Assembly (NCBI GenBank): GCA_954871525.1
Contig: OX940871.1
Location: forward strand, 22,976,586 to 23,040,585
Direction of reading: 5' to 3'
Source of the DNA: Parietaria judaica
Lineage: Eukaryota; Streptophyta; Magnoliopsida; Rosales; Urticaceae
DNA: 64,000 bases
Made by a program: the position numbers and the translations under genes. The notes beneath the pieces are model-generated. The model saw only the letters and a program-made list of their open reading frames with translations, did not search any database and was not told the origin of the DNA. Positions 13,083 to 25,512 of the stretch are shown here, one piece after another. Each line of letters opens with the position of its first letter. Within the stretch, counting starts at the first letter, position 1.

Positions 13083-13440
13083 TAAAAACATATGCTTTTT
13101 TGGGTAAACATATGGTAGAAGTTGAACAAATGAAACTGTGAGTTTTTTTCGAAAGTCAAAATCTTTAATTTCTTTGTGGCATAAGTACCAAATTTAGTAC
13201 TGGAAATGCAACTGGTGTAAAATGATGGAATTTGTTTCTAGCATCAATTGGAAAGCTAAAGGAAATTAAATTCTGGACATTTTATCTTGTTTAATTTTTT
13301 GTTTTCGGTGAACGAATTACATAATATGATTTTCCCCTTTTAATATATTACTCAGGGTATTTTAAACAAAAGTAGTGCAAATTATTAGTTTTCGAGTTTA
13401 ACAACTTAATTTGACATTTACTTTTTCGAATTTCACCTAA

Positions 13441-13754
13441 AAAGTAGTACTATCATGAATGAAGTCTCCCAAAAGAAAGTAACAAAAAATCCTAAATGAG
13501 CAGTTGTGAAATTGAAAATAAATTTTATTCGAGGAGAGATAAAACTAATCACAATAGAAGAAAAAAAATATCAAATACTTGTTTTTAATTTGTCTACGAA
13601 AAAGTAGAATTTTTTATTTAAGTATTTTCGTTTTATCTTACGGAATATAAGAATTAACTTAAATTTATTAAAAAAATGAAAAAGCTAAGCAACCCTAAAC
13701 GTTTATAATTAATAAGATATATTAATTCTTACACAAATAGCTAGTGGAATGGAT
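13441..13754. repeat. Second copy of the P450 3' flank (direct repeat A)
   Basis: Aligns in direct orientation with about 14935-15672, the DNA just beyond the P450 stop codon. Shared text includes GAGGAGAGATAAAACTAATC, TCAAATACTTGTTTTTAATT and AAATAGCTAGTGGAATGGAT. Repeat A stops at a solo LTR (13755-14262), and weak similarity resumes for about 25 bp after it. It implies an old duplication of the region downstream of the P450. Confidence 0.75.
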
Positions 13755-14262
13755 TGTGAGTTTGAGCCTGACTTGGCTCAACTCCTAGCAGAGAGTTCTC
13801 CCACCAGAGATGAGTCGGACCAGAGAATCCTCCAAGCAGGAATGGACCCGACCAGAAATGCTCCTACCAGAGATGCCCCTACCAGAAGAACTCCTAGCCG
13901 AAGTTCCACGGGCAGAAAGAGAGTCTAGCAGCCCTGCTAGGAACATACGACCAGAAGCCAAACTTGCAAACTTGAGGAGCAAGTTTGGAGATTTGATACG
14001 ATTTGGTTTCCTGATTTGGTTAGGATTCGATTGTAAATTGTAAAGATAAGATTGCGTCTATCTTAGGAAGTTTTAGATAGGGTTTTGTTTTTCTGGTCTC
14101 CCATAAATACTAGCGTTAGTGTTTATTTTCTTATAACTCCATTATTGCGATTTGCGATTCCATTAATCAGAGAAGCTTTTTCTCCCAAAGTTTTTTTGCT
14201 TTCTTTTTCTTTTGTTCTTCGTATTCTTCTTTTGGCAGATCCATTCCCATTGGGAACCAACA
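13755..14262. mobile_element. Solo LTR of a retrotransposon
   Basis: Begins TGTGAGTTTG and ends GAACCAACA, so has TG..CA ends. It is flanked by a perfect 5-bp direct repeat TGGAT (13750-13754 and 14263-14267). Its 3' part (TTTGGCAGATCC...CCAACA) resembles the LTR-like unit ending at 46220. No internal retrotransposon sequence remains, the expected product of recombination between two LTRs. Confidence 0.85.
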
Positions 14263-14267
14263 TGGAT

Positions 14268-14934
14268 TAACCTGACGGCTATTCTTACACAAAGAAAGTG
14301 CTTTGAGGAGATGCCTAAGCACCCAGGTGCCCGATCACCCGGTTAGGCACCCAAAGTATTTCCGAGACTTGACCGTTCAGATACGGCCCGTTCCACTGAG
14401 TCTCGGAAGTTTGCTTCGTTTCCCGGTGTGCCTTGCCTTGATTACCTTGAGATGTCGTTTTCCTTTTGTACGTCCCATATTTTCTCATGACAAATAATCC
14501 ACATTAACATGCATGATTTGATTTATGAAAATCGAAAGTTAAATGGTGATCATCTTCTATTTAATTAAATTGATTTAATAGATTTTGTCTTGATATTTTT
14601 TGTCTGAACCATTAATATAAGATATGTCATTAATTCTTAATCTTCGAAACCATTTATATGTGTTAATCAATCCGGACGGTTTGATCGATTTAATGTGTAC
14701 CCTTGGATCGTTGTCTCGAATATTGTATCCCGATTTAGATTCAGGAATTGTAGCCTATATATACAAGGCTTTGATTCACATTTTCTTAAGCTTTATGTTC
14801 ACCAAATCGTATAAAACCCTAAGCCAGGGGAGTGTAATTTTTTCTCTCCATCCTCTCTCTAGCTAGATATTGAACAAGAAAGAAATAAAGAATATTCCGC
14901 CTGCTCACAGTTTTTTTACCACAATGTTATGGAG
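14268..14934. other. Gap between solo LTR and direct repeat B, no gene seen
   Basis: A moderately GC-rich patch at about 14300-14480 is followed by AT-rich DNA. I looked for P450 coding remains here because of the duplicated flank on both sides and recognised none. Confidence 0.4.
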
Positions 14935-15672
14935 GGTATACTAGAAGACAAGTGTGTTTCCTAAAAGAAGTAAGAAAAAAATCTTAAAGGAGCAGTAGTG
15001 ATATTGGAAATACATATACATTATGCGAGGAGAGATAAAACTAATCCCAATAAAAATAACATTTTAGAAAGAAAAAAAAAATCAAATACTTGTTTTTAAT
15101 TTGCCTACGAGGAAGTAGAACTTTTTATCTAAGCATTTTTATTGTATCTTACGGAATATAAAAAATTTAGGGAAAATAGGAGCATGAGTATCCTAAATCT
15201 TTGAAAAAATGACATGAAATTTCCATTTTTTTAATTTTTTTTTTTATAGGTGGAAGTTATCAAACTCTTATTTTATATATTCCATCATATTTTCGTTTAG
15301 AACCGGGCCACATGTCATGTTTTTAAACCCATTAAATATACTATTGTTAGTCATTCATAAATCAATTTAATATTTTAACAAAGATGGTATATTTAATAGG
15401 TCTAAAAACCTTACACGTGATGCGATTCGGAGCGGAAACATGACGGAAGACACAAAATGAGAGCTTGGCAACTCTCATCACCCAAAAGAAAAGAGTGAAA
15501 ACTTAATGTCAACTTTTTAAAGATTTTGGGTACTTATGCCGCTATTTTCTCAAAAATATAACTAAAAATTATTAGGAAAAAAAAAAAGAAGAAGGAATAG
15601 CAGTTAAAAATAAGCAACCCCAAACGTTCATAATAAGATATATTCTTACATAAATAGCTAGTGGAATGGATC
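14935..15672. repeat. P450 3' flank (direct repeat B), split by a MITE
   Basis: Counterpart of 13441-13754. The similarity is interrupted by a foldback element at about 15171-15550 and then resumes (CAAACGTTCATAATAAGATA) up to TAGTGGAATGGAT at 15672, 105 bp before the end of the P450 coding sequence. Confidence 0.7.
15171..15550. mobile_element. Foldback MITE 3' of the P450
   Basis: Left end GGAAAATAGGAGCATGAGTA is the inverse of right end TACTTATGCCGCTATTTTC. A related copy is at 24051-24428 (shared internal text around TTAAACCCATTAAATATAC). It is present in repeat B but not in repeat A, so it inserted after that duplication. Exact target duplication not resolved. Confidence 0.7.
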
Positions 15673-15776
15673 GACATGACAGCAATTACATTTATCACTA
15701 ACAATTGAGCAAGAAAAAGCTTGAAAGAAAAATAAGATACAGTACAGTCACACAATAATGACATGACAGAGAGTGC

Positions 15777-18700
15777 TCAAAGCTTTTTCATGACGAGGCT
15801 CACACCATGCTCGGGCTGGAGCACCAGCTTCTGAATCGGAGAGTGCTTGTAGTTGGGCGACAAAGAGAAGGAGAAGTTGGACAAGATGAGAGCAAAGAGG
15901 ATTTTCATCTCAGTCAGGGCAAAGATCTGTCCCAGGCAGTTCCGATTCCCGGTTCCAAAAGGCACGAACGTGGACGGATGCTTGCACGCGCCGCTGACGC
16001 CGTTCGCAAACCGCTGAGGGTTGAAATCGTTGGCGTCGGGGCCCCATATGTCAGGGTCTTGGTGAAGCTGTGGCACGGTCACCCACGTGAGAAACCCTTT
16101 GGGCACGGTTATGTCGCCGAACTTCAAGTCTTGCAGTGCCTCTCTTACGAGCATCGGCAATGGAGAGTACAGCCGCAACGACTCGTTGAGCACCATTGTC
16201 AACTGCCAAATGTACGGGTTACCAGTCTGAATTATTTTATCACCCTTCTAATTAATGTAGTCTTAACATAAAGAAGCGGGAATTACCGTTTTCATCATGC
16301 GAAGCGCGTCATGATCAGGGTATTGGCCTCTGCAGATCTCCAACACCTCGGCTCGAGCTCGGTCCTGCCACTCGGGGTGGATGGCCAACAGCATGAGCGT
16401 CCATGCCGATGAAACTGCGACCGTCTCATAGCCGGCCAGGTATATGTTCTTCAAGTTGTCGACGATGAACTGTTCCACCGATTCTCCGCCCAACTTGCTC
16501 GGGTTGTTGGCGCCTAGGAGAATCGAATCGAGTATATCATGGTGCGGAGTCGTGGATTTTTTTCTCTCTTGCACTGCTTGCAGGATCATCCTCCTCATCT
16601 CGTTTTCCAGTTTGTATGTTTCTCTATTGCTCTTGGTGGGGAGATATCTGAAGGTGGTCAAGTACTAAAATGTCATATATATATATATAATATTTTAAAA
16701 AAACATCAAAATAATTAAATTAAAATATGTGTGGAGGTGACACGTGCCTCTCTATTAGGGGTGTGCAAAAAAAAAATCCAACCCAACAATTTAACCCAAC
16801 CCAATTGAACCCAACCTAATTAACCAATAGTTATCGGGTTGAGTTGGGTTCAACCCGCATAAATAGTTGGGCTGGGTCGGGCTAGATGTATTGGGTCGGG
16901 CCGGCCCAATTGATCCTATCAAGTTTTTTTTTCTTTCAAATAATTAATTAATTTTTTATATATTTTTGTTGTTTAAATAAGTAAAAGCGCACAACAAATA
17001 ATAATAAAAAATCTGGAGTCTCATGTTTTACCTCGGGTCGACCCAATCCAACCCATGCACACCCTACTCTCTATAACTGTTTTTATCAGAAATAGGTTCA
17101 TAAACGATTTCTTTGAATGAAAGTTAGACAAAATCATTTGCGAAAGTAAAAAATACACACAATGATCAGTTTTTTAAAAAGTTTAACACAAAATGAGCAT
17201 TCTGTTTATTTACCCTTAAAGAATTTAGGTATTTTCCAACACGATTTGACTCAATTGAGAACTTTTTCGCTATTAATGTGTTATGCTATAAAAATTTCAT
17301 GCTGACCTTACTAGAGGAATTCCAAGGTAGATTAACCTCTTGCTGACATTGTCGAAAATACCCTTAATCTTGAAGAATATGTTGTTGCCGGTTTCGGCGT
17401 TGTCTCTTCCAAAACATGCCTTTGACATTATATCTGTCGTGAAGTTGATCAAGTGCTCGTCCACCGTAATCTCAGCTACACCTCCCTTGCTTTCAATCTC
17501 AGCCTTCCACGTGTCCACTACCGATACAGCCGACTCAACCATAAACTCCATCATACCCTGCAACATATGTATCGAGTCTTCTAATATTAATAAGAAAGAA
17601 AGACATAATGTTGATGCAGGGGTGTTAATCAACGACGTGTTCATCGTCGAAACCTAGTCGGAATTAGAAATATAAACGTCTACGGTCTACCACTGATGCA
17701 GCAGAACCTAAACGTCGTCAAAAGGTAACTAGAGTTGAAAATATAAACGTTGGCCACGTTTACTTCGGGTGATTCTCGATCGTTACCACTCGCAATCTAA
17801 AAAAAATTGTATCTCCGATAAAGCCCACCTCTTGATAAGAAAAGCGTTTGTTCATGAATAAACACTCGAAGAGAACTTATCATTTTCATTTCATAATAAT
17901 ATGCCTTTGTACATTATTGAATTATTAATTTATATACTATTAGTTATGTATCATTATAATTATATGGTCCAAAATAATGATTGTGGGTGTAAATCAATTT
18001 TAACAAACTATGGATAATTCTCTTAAAAATTTAGTACGGGAGGGCATTTAAGTGGATTTTCTCGAGTCAGGACAGATAAAATTATTATTTAATCTAGATT
18101 ATAATTTATTGAGTATTAATTTATCGAAGTTTTACTTTATATATTTAATAATCAATATACCTTAACGCTTTCGACGGTGAACATAGGAGTAAGAGTTTTT
18201 CTTCTGTGGGCCCAAACGGCACCGTTGGCGCTCACAATGCCTTGCCCAAGAAGAGGACCAATCAATTTCTGAAGAACATCCGGCTTTCCAAAATCCAAAG
18301 ACGTGCATTTTATCACTTCCTTAGCCACCTCAGCCTCGTTGATGTGCAAAAATTGTATGTTTCCTTGCGAGAACATGAATATTTTCCCTGTATTTTTATA
18401 TACTTTTTATGTTACTAAATAGCATAAATTAAATTTATTTAATCTAATTAGCAACATGTTTGAGTATTTCAACTTCAATTCATTTTAATTCAAAATAAAC
18501 CATATTGATGAGTGGAAAATAATATTTCACGATCTCTTTAGTTTAATTAAAAGAAACCGGAAATCATTCATTGGTTTTAAATTTATAATTTATTTTTTTA
18601 AAATAATATGCTCTAGTTATATATTTTTACGAAAAAAAAAATATAATTGTTTTTCAAAACACTAAAACATTTACAGATCTAAGGGAGTTCTTTTTTTATT

Positions 18701-21582
18701 ATGAAATTAATAAAAAGAATGAAACAAGTACAGGTATTATTTCAAAGTACATTTTAATTTTTTTCACAATAAGGTAAATTTTCTATAAATTTTCTATTAT
18801 ATACTACACTTCTGTTAATATTTATAAAAAATTGGGTTAATTGCGGCAAAAATATCCAACATTTGGTCAAATTCTCTGCTGTGTATACAACCTCTGTAAA
18901 TGGCGGCAAAAGTACCCAAACTTAGCATTTGGGAGTTGACCGAGAATATCTATCTAGGGTTAATTGCGGCAAAAATACCCAACCTTTGGTCAAATTCTCT
19001 GCTGAGTATACAACCTCCGTAAATGGCGGCAAAAGTACCCAAACTTTGCATTTGAGAGTTGACCGAAAAATTCACCTATGTGGCAATCACCCTTTGCCAC
19101 GTGGCACTTGGCCTCCACGTGGCATGCCACGTAATTATTATTTTTTAAATAATTTTTTTAAATAAATATTTTTAAAAAAAATACTTTTTAATTTTTTTTA
19201 AAAAATAAAATTATTTTTCCATAATCACCAATTATGAATATTTAAATTTAAATATTCATTATTAGTTTTGTTATTAAATATAATTATTCATTTTAGAAAA
19301 GTGGATCAAACAAAATAAATAAAGAAAAAAATCACCGTTCACGGTTCACTCAAGCTCCGCCTTCGATCCAGTTCACGGGTGAAATAAAATCGCTTAATAT
19401 GTTTAGTAAAAATAACCAATAATAATCATATGATTATTTAACGACAATTTTCAAAACAAGAATAATATATAAATAAAAAACATATTAAACAATTATTATT
19501 TATATAAAATACAAACACACAAAAAATATCATGCAAACGAATAAAAATAATATTTTGTTAAATATAAATATGACTACTATTTTTTGTTTTTCAATAAGAG
19601 GTGTGTATTTAATTGTGTCTTGACTTTTTAAACAATTTTGATGTGTTTATTAGTTATTACTATTATTATTAAACAATTTTATTCGACGCGTGAACCGGAT
19701 CGAAAACGGAGTTCAAGTGAACCGTGAGCGGTGGTTTTTATTTCGTTCTACCCACTTTTTTAAAAATAAATAATTATAACCAATAATGAATATTTATATT
19801 TAAATATTCATTATTTGTTATTATTAGAAAAATATTTTTATTAAAAATAAAAATAAAAAAAAATTGTTCAAAAAAAAATTTTTAAATATTTTTTTAAAAA
19901 AAATTATTTAAAAATAATAATTACGTGGCATGCCACGTGGCGGCCAAGTGACATGTGGCATGCCACGTGGCAAAGGGTTATTGCCACATAGGTGAATTTT
20001 TTTGGTCAACTCCCAAATGCCAAGTTTGGGTACTTTTGCCGCCATTTACGGAGGTTGTATACACAGCAGAGAATTTGACCAAAAGTTGGGTATTTTTGCC
20101 GCAATTAACCCTATCTATATATGTGGCAATCATTCTTTGCCACGTGGCATGCCACATGGCACTTGGCTGCCACGTGGCATGCCACGTAATTAATATTTTA
20201 TTTAAAAAAATTAAAATATATATTTTTTTAAACGAAATTATTTTTATTTTTTAAACAAAATTATTTTTAATTTTCATATTTTTTTAATAATAACAATTAA
20301 AGTATATTTAAATTTAAATATTCATTATTGGTTATAATTTTATTTTAAAAAAAGTGGGTAGAACGAATTAATTTTCACCGCTCACGGTGCACTTGAACAT
20401 CGTTTCCGGTCCGGTTCACGCTTCGAATAAATTTTTTTAATATGTTTAATAATAATAACTAATAAACACATACATAATGTTTAAAAAGTCAAGACATAAT
20501 TATATACACACCACTTATTCAAAAACAAAAAATAGTAGTCATATTTATATTTAATGAAAAATTATTTGTATTTGTTTGCATGATATTTTTTTGTGTTTGC
20601 ATTTTAGAATAATAATTGTTTAATATGTTTTTTATTTGTATATTATTCTTTTTTTTTTTAATGTATCGTTAAATAATCATATGATTATTTTTTGTTATTA
20701 TTATTAAACATATTAAGCGATTTCGTTTCACCTGTAGATCGGATCGGAGGCGGAGCTTGAGTGAACCGTGAGCGGAGATTTTTTTCTTTATTTATTTCGT
20801 TTGATCCACTTTTCTAAAATGAATAATTATATTTAAATATTCATTATTGGTTTTTATGGAAAAATAATTTTTTTTTAAAAAAGGTTTTTTTTAAATAATT
20901 AAAAAAATATTTATTTTTTTAAAAAAATATTTAATAAAATAAGAATTATGTGGCATGCCACGTGGCGGCCAAGTGCCATGTGGCGTGCCACGTGGCAAAG
21001 GCTGATTGCCATATAGATAGATATTCTCGGTCAACTCTCAAATGCTAAGTTTGGGTACTTTTACCGTCATTTACGGAGGTTGTATACACAGCAGAGAATT
21101 TGCCAAAAGTTGGGCATGTTTGCCGCAATTAACCCTAAAAAATTAAAAAGCCTTTAAAATATAATTTTGCCAAGGTTTCCAAAATAAGCCGGCCATTTTT
21201 TTTTTAAGTTTTAACTGCATCTGAATATAGATATACACAAATATATTATATACGTATGTACATATATAATATTTACTGCAAAAGTACCATATTCGCTAGT
21301 CCATTTCTCCAAGGAGGGGAACAGTACAGAAGAAACGTTGTGAGCGATTCCCTTCTCTCCTTGCCTTGCCTTTCGGGCTTGAGACGCTGCCCTCGTCATC
21401 TCCACAAGGTTCCCAACTAAAAACGGCGGCGCAGGCCCCCGGATTCCCTGCTTCTGAAGCTTCGACCGCAGCCGTCGCGGCTTCAGAATCAGTGCTTCGC
21501 AGGCTCCGGCCAGGAACCGCACGAACCACAGCAAGAGGACGGTCATCGCAATCGTTACGACAGGATATAATGTCAGCTCCAT
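15777..21582 (-). CDS. Cytochrome P450, CYP714 family (CYP72 clan), 5 exons, 519 aa
   Basis: ER-anchored monooxygenase. Coding exons on the minus strand: 21582-21288, 18387-18161, 17557-17307, 16647-16287, 16202-15777; all junctions are GT..AG, phases fit, no internal stop. A membrane anchor lies at about residues 8-30, followed by the proline-rich hinge GIRGPAPPFLVGN. The I-helix is AGYETV (329-334), the K-helix E385-S-L-R388, then NPQRF, and the heme loop PFGTGNRNCLG has its cysteine at about 467. Diagnostic CYP714 text includes WAHRRK, FLPTKSNR-like YLPTKSNR, IWGPDANDFNPQRFANGVSGACK and the ending QPEHGVSLVMKKL. Family members inactivate gibberellins (CYP714A/B/D) or oxidise triterpenes (CYP714E, C-23). 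Lying next to an OSC favours the second, but this is inference. Intron 1 (2.9 kb) and intron 3 host transposons without breaking splice sites. Confidence 0.93.
16756..17066. mobile_element. hAT MITE in P450 intron 3
   Basis: Ends TAGGGGTGTGCA and TGCACACCCTA are inverted. A perfect 8-bp direct repeat CTCTCTAT flanks it (16748-16755, 17067-17074), the hallmark of hAT insertion. Inside are many AACCCAACCC and GGGTTGGG-like motifs. No coding capacity. Confidence 0.9.
18834..21135. mobile_element. Mutator-like element in P450 intron 1 (outer of a nested pair)
   Basis: Ends GGGTTAATTGCGGCAAAAAT and GCCGCAATTAACCC. A perfect 9-bp direct repeat TAAAAAATT flanks it (18825-18833 and 21136-21144). The arms carry a mini-repeat of CCACGTGGCATGCCACGT type and extend several hundred bp. 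A second member of the family (18957-20111) interrupts its left arm; without that the element is about 1.1 kb. No transposase frame is visible, so it is non-autonomous. Confidence 0.85.
18957..20111. mobile_element. Mutator-like element nested in the one above (inner)
   Basis: Ends GGGTTAATTGCGGCAAAAAT and GCCGCAATTAACCC. The flanking host text is TATCTATCTA on the left and TATCTATATA on the right. The undisturbed right arm of the outer element shows the original sequence, so the two flanks are a target duplication of about 10 bp with a CT slip. Both arms contain palindromic CACGTGGCATGCCACGTG-like sequence. No open frame. Confidence 0.8.
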
Positions 21583-21622
21583 GGTATCTCTCTTGGGCTT
21601 ACCCTGAAACCCTCATACAGCG

Positions 21623-21632
21623 TTATTTATAG
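21623..21632 (-). promoter_or_regulatory. Putative TATA box of the P450 gene
   Basis: On the minus strand CTATAAATAA lies about 41 bp before the start codon at 21582. If used, the 5' UTR is only about 10-20 nt. The MELTLYP start is supported because the anchor follows at once and the total length matches CYP714 proteins. Confidence 0.5.
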
Positions 21633-22194
21633 AAAGACAAGACATGAATCCACGTGATGTCATCTCGATTACTACTCAAACAAACATTAATATTAATACA
21701 GTTAATTTTATCAAATAATTTAGGGTAATTTATAAATGTCTTATTACACACGAGACAAAATTAAGACATTGACTTGTTTATCATACCCTAAATTGTGTTG
21801 TAAGTCTATCGGTGAAATATCGATCGGTTGGAATATTGCAAAAAAAAAAAAAAAAGTGCATGACCAATAATATATTGTTGTAGATCAAGAAAAAACAAAT
21901 TGTGTTGGAATGGGTATTTTAGAAGGAAATAATTGCCATAAAAAGACCCAAGGGTTTTTTAAATTATATAATTTCAAGTCCTCGATACGAAATAAACTGT
22001 AAACGATTAAAGTTTATATGGCGTACTTGAGGCTAGTGGTGGTGTTGGCAACACACTCGGCATCTCAACCCTGTCGACGGTTTCGGTGACGTATACTCAG
22101 CAGTGTCGGCTATGCACTCGGAGGTCTCGTCTATCGTATCTTACGGTATTATTGGGCTTTAGTCCTCTAGAATTCTAGGATGTCCCCAAAATAC

Positions 22195-22845
22195 TACAGT
22201 AGAACCTCTATAAACTAATAATGTTGAGTACGGCAAAAAATATTATCTTATCGGATTATTAATTAATATATAAAATAATAATTTTGTAATTTATACATTA
22301 ATGAAGAAAAAAATATTAATCAACTCAATTATATAAACATCTTTACTAATAAAGAATTATTTCAATTTATTCTATCGAGAATATTAAAATATCAATATCA
22401 AGAATATCAAGAGAGACTATTATGATTTTAAAAGATTTTATTAGACTACCAATGGCAAGAAATATTAAAAAGCCCAATAATATTAATGATGAACTTAAAA
22501 AAAAAACATCAATTTGAAGAAGGAACAAATTACTATAGAATCATATTTTAAGAAGACTACATCATTAGTGATGTAATGTTATTTTTTTTTATTTAATGTG
22601 ATGTTAAAAGTTATTTATGTTATATTTTATTTATATTAATTTTATAATTATTTATATAATTTTTTGTATTGAATTATTAATTTATATATCACTTGGGACC
22701 TATATACTTTCTAGAAAAATTATTATCTTATAAATTTAGCGAATATTTAATTTAGCTAGTTTGGCCCGAGTAGGGACCAAACAAAATTATTATTTAATCG
22801 CAATTCTTAATTTATTGAGTATTAATTTATAGAGGTTCTACCGTA
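22195..22845. mobile_element. Emigrant/Lemi1-like (pogo-type) element, non-autonomous
   Basis: Ends CAGTAGAACCTCTATAAA and TTTATAGAGGTTCTACCG, flanked by TA on both sides. The end sequence strongly resembles the CAGTAAAACCTCTATAAAT terminus of the Emigrant MITE, from memory of that family. Internally AT-rich without a transposase frame. A relative is at 34309-34642. It lies about 0.6 kb upstream of the P450. Confidence 0.75.
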
Positions 22846-24050
22846 TATGAAAATTGCTTCTTTATGCTTGATTCAAGCCATGACATTTTTTTCGATCCTC
22901 AAACAAGTTCCAACAATCTTATAGTATCTACAATGGAGACAGGAGCATCCGTTTGGCGTATCAATGTGATGAAACCGAACCTCGTGAAGTTGGTACGTTT
23001 CAACAGTACAAACTATATACCCGATGACAGAACAAGATGATCTTGCTTCTCATTGCGCCTACTCTTTGGACTTGGTGTCGACACCAGTTTCCCACCCCAG
23101 CGGTTCCCCTTAAAAAAAATTAAGCACGACGAGTTTTTTTTTATAATTACATTCTAAATACACACTCCGACCGTCTAGAAGATCTCTACACGAAAGTTCA
23201 ATTATCATCTGAGATTTGGAGGCACTAGAATAGCACATTCTAATCTGAAGAGGAAGGTACCAAAACCTTCCTCATTTCAAAGTATTTCATTATAAAAAGT
23301 TAGACAACAAATTCAATACTTAAACAAGTACATGCATTGCAAATTATCCTCGACAAATTGAGGGCTATGAAGATTGAGATTCGAAAATCTTTCCAAATAA
23401 TTGACGCAATTATTGTGGAATTTCTATCATCGTAAAAAAGTTATTTGAAGAAACTTCTTTATTATTTAGAGAACTTTTCTCTGCATTAAATTTTGAAACA
23501 CCTTCAAGGAATCGAAGGATACAGAGGTAATCGACACTATAAGTTTTATAAAATAAAAAAAAATAAAAATAAAAACACGAATTTTGTACGACCCTTATTT
23601 AGAGTTTTAGACTACACGTGATATGCATCATTCATATATTTAATATGCAATATCATAATGTAGCTTTGAAATATTGTTGTTTATTTTTTATGATATCCTT
23701 TTGAATTTTTGACCGGATTTTTTTAAATTAATGATAATGATTGAGTCTTTTCCATTATTTTTTATTTCCCAGTTTGATTTTCTGGTCAAGCGATAATTGC
23801 GTCCTTTATCTGGTCACGACGAAGTATATGTTTGGTATTATAGAATTGAACAATTGCAAGATTTATGTAACCTAAAACAAATATAGGACAATAATATTTC
23901 TTTGAATTTTCTCAATGGGCCCTGCTTTAATAATCTGTACATATTTTTTATAAAATAAAATGACTTAACAAAACCAAAACAAGTATATATGCTAACGCTA
24001 ACAACCTTATACAATTCGCTCTATCTCGAAGTGTTGCAGTTATTATACTA
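22846..24050. other. P450 upstream region, no gene seen
   Basis: AT-rich DNA with one slightly GC-richer patch at about 22870-23110, which reads as short broken open frames I cannot assign. No splice-linked exons recognised. Confidence 0.4.
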
Positions 24051-24428
24051 GAAATAGCGGCATAAGTACCTAATCTATTTAAAGAGTTGACATTAAATTT
24101 CCATTTTATTTTGGGTGACGAAAGTTGCCAAATTCTTATTTTGTGTATTCCTTCTTGTTTTTTCCTAAAACCATTAAGTAACACCTCGTATCACCGTTTT
24201 AAACCCATTAAATATACCATTATTTATCATTGATAAATAATTTTAATTTTTTACATTAAAATTTGTATATTTAATGGGTATAAAAACGTGACATGTGACG
24301 TGATTCTGGACGGAAACATGACGAAAGACACAAAATAAGAGTTTGACAACTTTCGCCACCCACAAATAATAATAGGAACTTAATACCAACTTTTTAAAGA
24401 CTTCAAATACTTATGCCGCTTTTTCCTA
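24051..24428. mobile_element. Foldback MITE, same family as 15171-15550
   Basis: Left end GAAATAGCGGCATAAGTA is the inverse of right end TACTTATGCCGCTTTTTCC. Internal text (AATATACCATTATTTATCA, GGAAACATGACGAAAGACAC) matches the copy at 15171-15550. Flanks share only TACTA, so the target duplication is uncertain. Confidence 0.75.
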
Positions 24429-25270
24429 CTAGACACAATCGTTTTCATCTACAATAGTGTTTTCTTTTAAAATAAATAAACTTCTTATTGTTTATGGTAC
24501 AAAATTTATTGAATATTGAATCCTAACTACTAAATATTATAATAGCTAGAAAAATATGAATTAAAATTGTCTCATAAATTTTATAATCGGTTGCCCAAAT
24601 TATAAACTGAAATTTTATAATGGTAATTATGTAGACAGGCTGCGAAAGAAACGCCATTAGTCAAAATGTTTTAATTTTATTAAATAATATGATATGTATT
24701 ATTATTATTATTATTTTTATTATTATTATTATTATAATAAGATGGAGGACATATATATAAAACCAATTCATATACGTATCTTAATTACGTGAGAGAAGTT
24801 TTAATTTGTATAAATGTAACCTAGATGATTTCATTAATTTATTTTTGTTACTTTTTAATTAAAAGTTTAAGCTTTGACATACCATATAAATAATTATGAA
24901 ATGCAACCATGTGAGAATGTCATATATATTTTGTCATTCAACTTAAAAAATAATATGAGCTTTGACAATTCCAATTCAAAATTTATATATTTCTTATCAT
25001 TTCTTCTATTAGTCGATATTCCAATTAGCTGACCATACCGGGGGAAAAATTATTTACATTATACTAAAGACAGTATGATTAGTCTAAGTGTGATTGTCAT
25101 AGTTAGACTTTTTTTTTCGTTAATCAAAGTCTTCTTAGGCAACAAAATAAGAGTCCAATAAAGCCTCCACATGCGCAGCAATAGCTTACTCTTCCTTAAT
25201 TTTAAATTGAATTTTGAAATGAAATTAAACTCGGTCCAATCTTTTACTAAAAGGATTAAGCCTAATATAG
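24429..25270. other. AT-rich interval, no gene seen
   Basis: Contains an ATT trinucleotide-rich tract at about 24700-24745 and otherwise featureless AT-rich DNA. Confidence 0.5.
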
Positions 25271-25512
25271 TATAATATTGGGTAAATTGCGGCAATAATG
25301 CACAATTTTTAGTCAACGGGGGTTTTAGGTCCCCCAAAGTTTAAAAGTGTTGGCAAAACTGCACAACCTGCGTTGACCGTGAAATTAGTTGGTCCTTTTG
25401 TTAATAATGTTAACTTGTGCTGATGTGGCAACATGTTATTGCCAAATAAATAGTCAACTAGACATGAGGTACCAAGTGTGGCATTAATTAACATAACTTA
25501 ATAGGGTAAATT

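Noticed and set aside
14290..14520. Possible residual P450 or other exon between the duplicated flanks
   Set aside because: No heme-loop, PERF or I-helix trace in any frame on the minus strand, and no other family recognised.
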